Below the pieces are notes generated by a model, which was not told where the DNA came from, made no database searches, and saw only the letters and a list, made by a program, of their open reading frames with translations. A stretch of DNA of 64,000 nucleotides from Isoetes taiwanensis (taxonomy: Eukaryota > Streptophyta > Lycopodiopsida > Isoetales > Isoetaceae), in NCBI GenBank assembly GCA_021234155.1, contig JAJEKV010000039.1, forward strand, positions 2,918,001 through 2,982,000, written 5' to 3'. Made by a program: the position numbers and the translations under genes. Shown here piece after piece: positions 53,805-64,000 of the stretch (position 1 is the first letter of the stretch; every line of letters starts with the position of its first letter).

Positions 53805-56800
53805 ACATATGTCCTTCCATAGGAGATGTATTTGCTGATGCTATCCTTTCAACCCTGGAAGATCTTTCAATGTTGGTCTAGGAGGAATATTTTGTGGCAC
53901 ACCACTTGCACATAATGACCATGTTCATCCCTCTTTCCACATTCTAACTCCTGGAGAATGAAGCCAATTTTATGTGTAGGACGATTTTTGTATCAGTATA
54001 ATGTTACCCTCCGCCATCTAAATTTGAAGAGCAATAGTTCAAGATGCCCAACTGTAAGCAAGTATTCTTATCGTGATGAGTCCTTCACAAAAATCCTTCC
54101 AATTTGGAACTTCATCAATAAAAGTATGGAATTGGGAATTTTGCATTGCATTTAAGCAACAAGTAAAGTAGCTCGTAGTAAGCCAAAGCATCCATCTAAC
54201 TCATCAAGGTTGAAAATTTTCCAAATAAAGCATCAATATCATCATGGGTGTGGCTTCCATCATCATAAAGCCCACTTGATTCTATCAAAGACCTTGCCAA
54301 GCTTCCAAATAAGATAAGTATGAAAAGACATACCTATTTTTGTTTTGCCCTCGATGCATTATCAAGTTGCAGAGATTTCGGGAGAGGGTTGAACACCTCG
54401 TAGATTCGTTGTAGTTGAAGCATTTGGCAATACTTCCGCTATGAAGCTAAAAGTTTGTTCTTCAAAGGATGGTATCCTGATCACAGCATCCATTTGCAAT
54501 CCGCAGTTTATCTTCCACATAAGTCACCTATCTTGTCCCTTGTACCAATTCCAAGTTATGCAACATTCTTGAAAAGTGAACCAATGTGGAAGTTTGAATC
54601 ATCTTTTCCATAAATCAAGTGAGAAATGACCATATGCACCTACCACCATGCCTTATGAGTTAAAGCTCCCGCCAAACCCGCTTCTTGCTTATCACCTCCA
54701 TACGATTTTGCTAGATGATGACTTCTAGGCACTAAAGTCTTAACCTCGATCCATCTTATCATGTATTATGTTATGATGATTTTCGTGGAGACGTGACAAT
54801 GCTCTCCAATGCCAATATTGACTTAAAGAAGAGCGTTGCTCTAGCATATGGGCCAAGCGTTGAATTGCAAGATTTCGATCTCTCTCTTGTATCTTTTGTT
54901 TTTCAAACGACGCTTAATTACGCACGCCAGATGTTGCATTTAGAGAAGGCTGTATTTTTGCAATGCTAACATCACGGAAATTCTCTTTTTTCCATATACT
55001 ATAGAAAGAGTTCAATGCTACAGTTGTTCCTGTAAGCTCTTCATGGCGACCAACTTCTTTATGTATAAGCTTCTTATTAAGAATGGAAGGAAGCTTCCGT
55101 ACATTTTCTCTTACATCATCTCTACCTCTTTTGCTCCTATGGGAATACTTTCAGCATTCTCTGAATGAATACATCTAGCACATTGATTTGGCAGTGTGAA
55201 GATCTAGGCTTCTTAGAGCAGTGTGCCATGTTCACTATCTTTGCACCTGCTTCAAATCTGTTTCTCCAATTGTAAAAATGTTGGTATTTGACCGGGATAC
55301 CTAAAGCCATGCGCCACCCCAAAATGCATTGCATTCCATCCCCTGAGCACTATCCCTGCCTTCCTTCTCCCTCGTAAGTCAACACTCTGACGCAAAAAAA
55401 AAATACGTGAACCCTTTGCATTGTATGGTTGAGATAAAAATTCTTTCTTAATTCACATACTTGATGCTTGGTAAGTTTCTTTGTTGCAAGTATTTTTGCA
55501 AGAGCTAGTATTCATGAACTTATTGATTTGGGTTGTGGAGCATAGCCTTTCCTTTTGCTCTTTCCTTTGGCCCTCTTGAATCCTATGTGTGTAAGTATAC
55601 TTTTCGTTTGAATTGAGCCTGAATGTTGTCCTCTCAAATGATTCTATTTCCATATCCTCATTTTCTTTAGCCGAGCTTGCGCGATGTTGTAGAGACGGGC
55701 CCTTCCATCCCCAAAGATCACACATCGCTATTTTCCCATTGTACAAGTGCATATCCACGCTCTTTCTCTCAGACAAGCATGACATTTGAGATCCTCCAGA
55801 ATTAGTGCAGGAAGGATCTTTTCCCACACAGAGCCCCACCTTTGAGTCTCCCAAAAATTCATCGCCAACAAAGATCCCCGGGATCATCGAAGATTACTAT
55901 GGCCTCCCGATATTTTATTTCTGGCCACATGCATGAAGAATGTGGCAATGCTTATCCAAGAGATCTGCCTTGAGAAACTAGGTGGTGGTTCATCATCATC
56001 CGATGCTATCCTCGCCGAGGAAACGCGGTAACGTGAGATCCACAGAGGATCAAACTTTCATTCAGATCCTAATCGCCTCTACGCATTCTACATTCGAAAA
56101 TGCTGATGGAGAAGCAATCAATGGCATGATATATTTATATCCCGCCGAAGCCATTCGGGAACGCGTCCACGCCTCTTCAATGTTGTCGCCATCACATGGA
56201 ATCGGAAGGATGTGTGTAGCACCACAAATTTCTGTGAACTTGTAATCGCCACGTTGAGTGCGCCAACATTCTTCCTGTATGGATGCAAAAGTTCTATTCA
56301 CCAAGACACCTTTACCAACCACAAGATATTACCGACAAGGTTCACCATATTCTCTCGGTGGCCGCCATCGCTTGTAGAGGAGCTTAAGGCCGACACCGAA
56401 GTCCGGGATGATGTTGTGGGAGGTACTACTAGGCAAGTTGGGGGCATGTGACGACGCTTCGATGACATAGTTGGGGCTCCTTCACAAGATTCACTTTTGA
56501 TTTCGAGGCCATTCATGAATGTCCCCACCCAAGCCAAGAATGTTATCTCCGCCCCTCACACTAATGGAAGCACATGGTAAGCACTATGGTTTCTGACTTC
56601 CACTCACCACATTGCGCCATGGAATGTTCCCGCCATGCATGGCCTCTATGCAACCCATGTCCCCGGCAACTACCACATCCCCATCCTGCGTTACGCAGGG
56701 CCTTTCCCCGCGAGAATCAATACACATATATATATATACTGTTAAGGACATGCAACCCTCGGCGACATATACGTAGGTAAAAATAGTTTAAAATGCGAAA

Positions 56801-57372
56801 AGAAATTATAATGACATGAGACAAATGGCTAGGCCGCTCCATTTACTTAAATGAGCTACAAGGCCATTTACCTTTAAATGGGTTAGTTAGCGCCCATTTA
56901 CCGCCAATGGGCCATTTTCGCTGAAATGGAGCAACATACATTTTCGCTGAAATGGAGTTATGCTATTTTCTTTGAATAGAGCTACCGCTATTTTGGGAAA
57001 TGGAATGCAGCGCCATTTTCCTTTTGCGCTTTATCTAAAGGAAAATGGCGCTTGCTCCATTTCAAGGAAAATGGCATACCGCCTCCATTTCAAGGAAAAT
57101 GCCCCATTGACAAAGTAAAATGACATCTTCAATCTAAAATGCTATATCTAATAGCTAGAGTTATGGATTCTACATTACTACAAGATTCAAAGAAGACATC
57201 AATTGTTGAGAACTTATCTAATTAACAAGATAGAGAAGATCTACCCTAAACATATTAAAAACATTTAACATCCTACATCCTACATTAAACATACTAAAAA
57301 CATTTAACATACTAGAACCGAATAGCAACTAACCCGAGGTCATCGACGCTTTCCTGATTCCGGCTATATCGT
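53805..57372 (-). pseudogene. DUF8039-DUF7869-like transposase-like gene, copy 2
   Basis: Same order as copy 1 but heavily frameshifted. ATHILPIPCDGDNIEEA (about 56225-56175) and VGTFMNGLEIKSESCEGAPT (about 56530) are the two DUF8039-like modules. KENEDMEIESFE (about 55655) and the Cys-rich CKNTCNKETYQ (about 55490) follow. The DUF7869 core is recognisable only at nucleotide level (54200-54480). The C-terminal extension is absent because homology ends at 53805. It is not functional. Confidence 0.7.
56820..57120. repeat. Palindrome array 1, copy 2 (degraded)
   Basis: Units corresponding to 3720-4030 are present, but many GGCGCAGCTGCGCC cores are replaced by unrelated short strings such as GGCTAGGCCGCTCC. 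The outer linkers (AAGGAAAATG, CCCCATTGAC) survive. Confidence 0.75.
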
Positions 57373-58149
57373 AGAATGGCCTCAAGAATTTGGACAAGCT
57401 ACCGATACCATCTGGATAAGTCCGGATAAGCGCCGGAGAATCCGACAAGCCAAAATGAAGACGAGCCACTAGAATGAAGCTGCTCAAGAATGAAGCCGAA
57501 GGCTTAAGAACGGCACGTAAGAATGAAGACAAGGGCTGCTGCCGCAAAGAAAGACATGCCGGGCCAAGCCGGGCAATCGCAAGTTATCGAATAAGGAACC
57601 TCCCGACAAACAGACAATGAAAAGGCTTCCATTATATGGGCAAGGCAAATTCAAATTTCAAATTTGAGCAAAGTAAGGCGAGACACGCGGGATGATCTAA
57701 AATTTATAATGGCTTAACGGAAGGGAGAAACGGACGGGCGGAAAAATTCAAAATTTTAAAATTTGTAGAGATCGGATCGCTATGAAAATCAAATTTTAAA
57801 AATTTCCGAACTTGACGGCCAAGAATTTGAAGAGATTCCGCGCTGTTTTTCCCACTTTTTTCCCCGACTTTTTCTTTTCTTTTCTTTCCGGCCTTTTTTT
57901 ATTTTCAATTTCATTGTTCTTTTTCTCCGCCCGCTTCTTCCGGCCAATCAAATGTTTAGCCTTTGCACACCCCCTCCTATTCAAGCATCTTCTCTAGCCT
58001 AGCCCTATTTAGGGAGCCGGAAAAAAGTGGAGTAGGATTTTATACCTGGCCCTCAGACGCTTATACTTTTATACAATGGCGCAATCTTCATCAAAAATCC
58101 GTGAACCGTGCTCAGTTAGTAAATTGTTTCTATTCTTATCGATTTGTAG

Positions 58150-58620
58150 TGTCTTAGGTAATCCAAATATACGGACGCATTTCATTTCACAATGAGAGGG
58201 TGATTTTGCGTGCTGTCTTCTTCGTTGGCGAAATGGCGCAGTGCCCATTTCCATACGTCCGCTCATGTTCTTTTTTAATCGACTTAGAAGAGCAATGATT
58301 GTGCGCCATTTAATCTAAAATGGCGCAACTGCGCTATTTGCTTTCTCGAAGGACCCATAATAGAACAAATGAAGGGCCATTTGTTTATTATGTTAAAGAC
58401 TGGCAATTTATTTGCTCTATTATGTAAAAGCTAAAATGGCAGGCGTTATTTAGACTAAATGGCGCAGCCATTTAGCTTTTACATAATAGAGCAAATGGCT
58501 GAAAGCCCATTTAGCTTTTTACATAATAGAACAAATGGGTTTAGCCATTTAGACTAAATGGCGAATGCTGCTTATTTAGTCTAAATGCGACCAAGGCCAT
58601 TTAGTCTAAAATGTCGCTTG
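58150..58620. repeat. Palindrome array 2, copy 2 (degraded)
   Basis: The linkers TTTTACATAATAGA and AGACTAAATGG survive, while most palindrome centres are altered or shortened. It lies in the counterpart of intron 1. Confidence 0.75.
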
Positions 58621-60244
58621 TCGCTTTAACTTTTAGCACATGGCCATTTGTCTCACCACCATGCTTACTATGCAACGCTAGTGCGCCAAGAAATGGAACG
58701 GCGGAGGACATCGAGGACCATAGTCCTCACCGGAAGGTTTGGTGTATGGAGATCGCTAGAGCCATACCCTTGACTCAAGGCTTAGGACTCCAACCAAGGG
58801 AGACAAGAGGCAGAACTTTGCCTCCTTGTCAAATCGTGTACAAGTGAAGAAGGAGCTCACCGCGGCCCGTGATGGGCATCATTGTCAACATGAGGGAAGT
58901 CAAGAAACAAGGAAGACTTGACTTTCTTGGTTGCACGTTGAAGATCCTACATCGCACCATTGATCTCTATTTGCATGGATTGGCAAAGTATACGAGCCCC
59001 GCAATGATGGAGTCCAAAGATGAAGGACCAAATCCGCCGGGCCAAGAAAAAGGTTGGCACCGCCATCTTATGAGTCCGTGAGAGCAAGCAGATATCAAAG
59101 GTACTGGTAGAGATCCTCAAAGGATCTGGTGATTCTCAATGAAAGCAATGGACATGTCCAAAACCCGCGGTCCTACATTGTAAGAGCCGAAGATCTCGTG
59201 CAACATGCCGCCAGAATGGATAGCGATGGTCAGCCGGGAGAGATGCAGAGAAAATGTGTGTGTCAAAACAAGCCACCAAAGCCGCAAAGGAACAAAAAAC
59301 AGTGGAGGTGGTGAAGTACAAAGGGAGATTTAACAAGAAGAAGGACTAGACGTTGAGAAAGGGGAGGACCATAAGGATGAGAAGAGGGATGAGGCCGATG
59401 CTCACAAACATGATTCTCCCGGAAGTCCACCGAAGAAGCGGCCGATGTGAAGCTCGCCGATAGTGACCGCGACTATTAGTGACAATAAGGAGGCTACAAA
59501 GCACGAAGAAATGTAGCATCCACAAAGTATAGCACTCCAAAGAAAGAGAAAGCCGTAAACCAAAGCACGATAAGGGCCATGAAATTACGTAAGATTGCGT
59601 GATCTTCGCGCCCGAGGAACTAAAGATGGACCGATGAAGAAGAAGAAATGGCAGAGGAAACACTAAAGAAAATACAAAAGCACGCCATATGTTCCCCTTG
59701 AGTCACATACATACGTAAGAATATCTATCCGATCTAGAAGAGGCCCCACCTAACATGACCGCCGTGGTTATTAACCCCAACATGTTAGGAGGCTCGCGAA
59801 ATCATTTGCCGAGGATCCACATCCCGTATTCACTCCGCCAGATGTAATGCCCTTTGATCCCGATACAAAGGAGTTGCCGAAATGGGTCACGTGAATCGAC
59901 CGATTCGAAAAAGATTTTATATTATCAATGGTAATCATTCGGTCGCCGCCGCCTCACCGTGCGAAGTTGGGGACAGAGGATGCTAGAGCCGAGCTCAAAG
60001 AAGATCTATGTCTATAGAATATGCAGAAGTTCTTTCAGAGAGATCGCTGACTGACCTTCTTCACCGAAAGTGTGGATGTGAATGATATAGTAGCAAAGAC
60101 TGCCTTCAAGGAACCATATTTGGATCAGATCCACCATCTTCGCAAGCGCACTGTGAATGCGAAGACCAGCCCCTGCTGGTAAAGGATACCAAGAAGTGAC
60201 GAAAGTACAAGGCACGCTTATCGCCTCCTTACCCATAAGATGAT

Positions 60245-60350
60245 CGAAATGGTTGAAATACCGGGCTTATTTGAGTTGAAATGGCGCAGTCGGCGCCATT
60301 TGATGTAAATAGCTACCGCGGCGCCATTTGATATAAATAAAAGCCGCACC
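60245..60350. repeat. Palindrome array 3, copy 2
   Basis: Here the second unit is the cleaner one (AAATGGCGCAGTCGGCGCC), while the first is damaged, the opposite of copy 1. Together they support the AAATGGCGC...GCGCCATTT consensus. Confidence 0.7.
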
Positions 60351-62039
60351 ATTAGATGTAAATAGCAACATTTGGAATTCTAAAATCGCCAGGCTTCTCG
60401 GCAAAGACTACCTTGAAATGGCGACAAGATTCTCGAGGGCAAACACACGAAGGATGTCAATCGGTTTGTCTTCATGCCGATGATGTCTATGCACTCTTCC
60501 GCCGATGTGGAACAAATGGAGGAAAGGAGAACTTAAGGATAACAGGGTCAAGCTATAGTAATCAATTTTGCCAAAGACAAAGATTACTTCAAAGCTGACA
60601 ACTACCTTAGATGCATGAGGGGCTTGGACTATGATGATTGTAGAAAGGTCCTCAAGAAGCATTAAAAGCTGGGATATATAAGCCAAAAGTCACCTCAGAT
60701 TACAAAGGCTAATAATTTTTCAAGACGAGGGGCAGTAACTTAAGAGTACTTGCTTACATGAAGAAGGAGATACCGTGACTTCATTGCGCATCAAATTGGC
60801 ACTAAGTACAAGAAATTCGAGGACCTACGTAAAAGCCACGCACCACTTCTCGATAAAGCACTTCCGCTTGGGGGTATGCCACCATAAGTGGGTGCAGGAA
60901 GGAATACTCAAAGAGGGAGTTCATGGTAACATGCCATTCTCCTTGTCCGGTCCATTCAAAAAATCCTTCAGCCAAAACAGAAAAAAAAAGGACCCGCCAA
61001 GATGGTTTGTGGAGCATGTCATCGCCGGGGATTCCGAACGAATCTAACGCAGCTTCTACCTGCCGCCAAAGATGATATGTTTAGATGCAAGGCACTTTAC
61101 TCCAATTTGGAAAAGTGAGATCAGAATCGCTTCTTCGATAATGTCTCAAAGATGACAGATGTAGAGACATACCGATTCTATGTTTCACAGTCGCCGAGCA
61201 TAACCATCATTTGCTTTGCTGCACTTGAAAGACTAGAATCCGTGTCAAGAGTATTTGTAGGAATCTATGAAGAGGAGACCGAGCTACTGTGTGGTTCAGA
61301 ATCAAAGAGCCACAAGCTCTTCTATTTGCTACGAGGATTTCGGGCATGCATCGAGAGCCCGACGAAGACCGGACCTCAAAGCTATTTGGCGACCATCCTA
61401 GAAAGCTCCCCAAGAATTCCTCCTATTCCTAAGGAAGCCATCGGAAGTGAGGGCTTATGTTATGGCTAAAAAACTCATGCAAGACAGGTTTAAGTGGAGC
61501 TGGCGGTGGTATGGAAGGAGAATATCCGTGCATAAACAGATTGGTCCCGAATCAAGGTTCTACCTTTGTTGATAAGCTGCCCTCAAGGTAACATCGCATC
61601 TAGATTTCTTCTCGGTGGAGCCTTCTAGGCATCCCTTCATGTAGGAAGAATCGGCAGGTGACATAATGAAAGCATGAGTTAGGAAAGATGAAATGCGAGC
61701 GGCATTCTCGGTAGGGTCGAGAACGCCATGTACCCCTCGCTTGACCCAAAGGCCATTGACCAACGCCAACGGAAGTCTTGACTTTGCAAGATGTTGAATC
61801 TCGAAGGGGGCGTACTTAAGAAGCTTCTCATCCGCAGAAAGGTGAGACGCCGGGCAATGTGGAGCAGAGCAGGATCAAATTGACCGCAGTAAAATTAACC
61901 TCGATGATTATGAGAAACTCTCTCGATGAACACTTCGCCAATGATTATTAAAAAAAATCAGATTTTGAAAAAATTGTATCTTATATTTCTATTTATATAT
62001 ATCTACATGGCCTTCTCGAAAAAATATGTGTTATCTATA

Positions 62040-62450
62040 GCAAAATGGCGCTGAGAGCACTATTTGCTTGGTTCACGTTTCACGCAAATAGCTACCAAGA
62101 CTATTTGCTCGTTCTACACCTTGAAGTAAATAGCCAAGACTATTTGTTTTTATCGCTCAAGCAAATAGCTACCGCACCATTTGCTTCCTTTTCGACGAAG
62201 CAAATAGCGCCGCTTGCGCTTATTTGCTTTGTGGTTATTTCTGTTAAAGGAGCGGCCGCGCCATTTTGTTTGCTTGCTAGGCACTTTTTGGCAATTCAAT
62301 ATCCGCTTTTGTGGTTCTTGGGGCTTTTTCCTCATACTTTCCAAAGTAAAAATATACTTCTTTCTTCGACAACTAAAACCGCTACTGTTTTATATTAAAT
62401 GTAGCGTTTTTGCATGATAACTGGTTTCTTTTAAGCAAATAGTGCCATAT
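62040..62450. repeat. Palindrome array 4, copy 2
   Basis: Counterpart of 9028-9475 with CAAATAGCGCCGCTTGCGC and related units. Several GCG centres are replaced by CTACC-like strings. Confidence 0.65.
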
Positions 62451-63120
62451 CTAGCCATAAATGTGTGATAAAACAGGGAAGAAAACGATTTCATGAGAAA
62501 TTGAATCAATGAAATTTCCAACTTTAATGAAACTCTGCTTAAGCAGAAAAAATGCAGAGTTAAATGATTGTTCAAGAAAGCTTGCATAAATCTTGTATAA
62601 GGTTATGAATGAGTCCTTTGCCATAAAGGGGCTTATTCTAGTTACGTTTGCAGTAAGCTTGGTGCTTGTGCTCAAAACTAATACTTTGACCACTATGGTT
62701 TTGAATAAGGTATGATACACTATTTTATGCTTTATCAAAATGTGGTTGCTCAAGCCTCTGCCAAAAACAGAATGCTTATTTGGCTTGTTTTATCCAAGGT
62801 TGTGCTATGTTAGATTTATAATATAACAATGAAGCAGTGCTATGCTGAAAAGGGCTTTTTACCTTAAAACAGCTTATGCAAATTCGAAAGATGTGGCGCT
62901 TTGTACTTAAACGGATTGTTGCTGGACTTTAGTTCTGCTGTAACAGAGCAATAATATGGATATTATGAGCGAATAACCAGGTTGGCATTTCAATGTTTCA
63001 CAGTTTTGGAAACATTGTATGATCTAAAATATGATGCTAAGGCTTGATTCGTTGTTTGTTATTCTTTATGCATACGAATATAAACAGGTCAGAAAATGGT
63101 TGATGTACTAAACTAGCTTA

Positions 63121-63479
63121 TGCTTCCATCATTTTTGGATTGCATGCTTAAATTATATAGTTTTTCAAAGACCGGATGGTCTGAGGTTACTGTTATACCT
63201 TAACCAGGAAAATCTGGCAGCTTCATTACCTGGTATTCACAAGTCTGATACGTATCAGGTGGAGGAGGAGGTGTGGCTGTCAGTGCTGGTGCATTTAGCT
63301 TCAGGGGGAGCTTTTGCACCTACTGCTGCAGAAGTAACCAAGGAAGAGCCCAAGGTACAGTCTTTTCCTACAAGTGTGCATTGCTCATTTTTATTGTGTT
63401 TTGATTATTTATGCTCATTTTGCAGGAAGAGCCAAAGGAAGACAGTGATGACGATATGGGTTTCAGTTTATTTGACTAA
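63121..63479 (+). pseudogene. Captured ribosomal stalk-protein tail, copy 2
   Basis: Identical to copy 1 over the two coding exons and the intron (63355-63425), ending EEPKEDSDDDMGFSLFD-stop at 63479. Upstream of about 63190 small differences reappear. The conserved splice sites and tail in both copies could reflect use, or simply a recent common origin. Confidence 0.75.
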
Positions 63480-64000
63480 CCCATCGGTTTAAAAGAACAC
63501 TGGGTTTGTAGTGTCTTTCGATTTGTTAGACTAATTATAGAACCCATCTGTTTTTAGAGTAATTTGTGCACTGCTTCTGAGCTAAAATGGAATTTGATTG
63601 TGAGATCTCATCGGGTGCGTGTTTTTTTCTTTATGGTTGAGATCTTTTTGTGCAAGTTTATTGTTTGCTATTTAACCGCTTGATAACAATACCTTTTTAC
63701 ATTTCTACATTATCACAAATTCATTATTTCTACATACATTATTCCTATATGTTTGAGGATTTTTGGCGATCTTGATTACGTTTGAAACCTGCTCAGATTT
63801 ATGAAACTGTTTAGATTTATGCCGACTCTTCTAGATTTAGGTTTCAGATCTAGCTTTTAGCATCGATTTTATTGTTTTTGTATCATTCATTGGTTTTTGA
63901 ATTTGTTCAGAAATGGAAATAGGGAATCGAGGAACCTTTTGAGTTTACGAGGTATTTTCTTGCTTTTTTTTTTTTTTTGTTGTCCGTCGAGCATGAAGAT

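Larger units (their letters stand above)
58076..61936 (+). pseudogene. ParB-like plus methyltransferase-like gene, copy 2
   Basis: It follows copy 1 throughout: exon 1 (ATG 58076, MAQSSSKI...EP, then GTTAGT), MGIIVNMREVKKQGRLDFLG (58872-58931), the ParB-like FYIINGNHSVAAA (about 59914-59950) and WVQEGILKEGVHGNMPFSLS (60885-60945). LHVGRIG (about 61640) is all that is clear of the methyltransferase motif I-II block. The PDVMPFDPDTKE block is in clean frame here (about 59838-59873), which repairs the reading of copy 1. The stop is displaced. Frameshifts are more numerous than in copy 1. Confidence 0.6.
53805..64000. mobile_element. Second copy of the first element, truncated on the left, runs off the window
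   Basis: From ACATATGTCCTTCCATAG at 53805 (matching 671) to the window end the sequence follows 671-11000 in order: transposase-like gene, array 1, divergent promoter, ParB/methyltransferase gene with arrays 2 and 3, array 4 and the stalk-protein tail. It lacks the counterpart of 1-670. Divergence is mostly small indels and replacements, except around 63190-63600, which is almost identical to 10195-10605. Confidence 0.9.

Noticed and set aside
53805-64000. RIP-like or deamination mutation as cause of the divergence of copy 2
   Set aside because: Changes include T to C, insertions and deletions, not mainly C to T.

Overview
The window looks like a transposon-rich stretch of a land-plant nuclear genome. 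It contains one intact host-like gene (a single-exon F-box protein), GT-AG introns, plant-type copia, gypsy, LINE, hAT, CACTA, Mutator and Harbinger remnants, long microsatellites and MITEs. I cannot name the species. A seed-free plant with a large genome is possible, but that is only a guess.

Layout. 1-11891 is the right-hand part of a large CACTA-ended element. It carries two divergent genes: a minus-strand transposase-like gene (two DUF8039-like modules, then a DUF7869-like core, running off the left edge in an open DUF4283-like tail) and a plus-strand intron-containing gene with a ParB-like module followed by a DNA-methyltransferase-like module. Palindromic AAATGGCGCA arrays sit in their introns. 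A captured ribosomal stalk-protein tail follows. The element ends at 11891 and interrupts hAT copy A. hAT copy B, with both termini, is 14237-18117. 18.1-26.6 kb holds repeats, two degenerate LINEs, a 193-bp mini-CACTA and a (CT)n tract. 26.6-29.5 kb holds a TAA-flanked MITE, an HSP70 fragment and the F-box gene. 29.7-35.0 kb is an internally deleted copia element nested in a gypsy reverse-transcriptase gene. 35-42 kb has MULE, LINE ORF1 and Harbinger fossils. About 42.2-53.0 kb is a second, divergent element of the same kind, reversed: a minus-strand ParB/methyltransferase-like gene, palindromes of another sequence (TTCTCGACT), and a plus-strand DUF7869-like gene. 53805-64000 is a second, more damaged copy of the first element.

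How the parts fit. In both element families the transposase-like gene and the ParB/methyltransferase gene diverge from a common centre. Both families also put palindromic repeats in the intron directly after the ParB-like module, although the palindromes differ in sequence. I infer a mobile element that brings its own DNA-modification or DNA-binding protein together with its own palindromic sites. The ParB-like similarity is the best-supported part; the methyltransferase assignment is weaker because no DPPY-type motif IV was found. Both large families are broken by frameshifts. Many differences between the two copies are small changes at CAG/CTG and GGCGC sites, so part of the damage may be assembly error.
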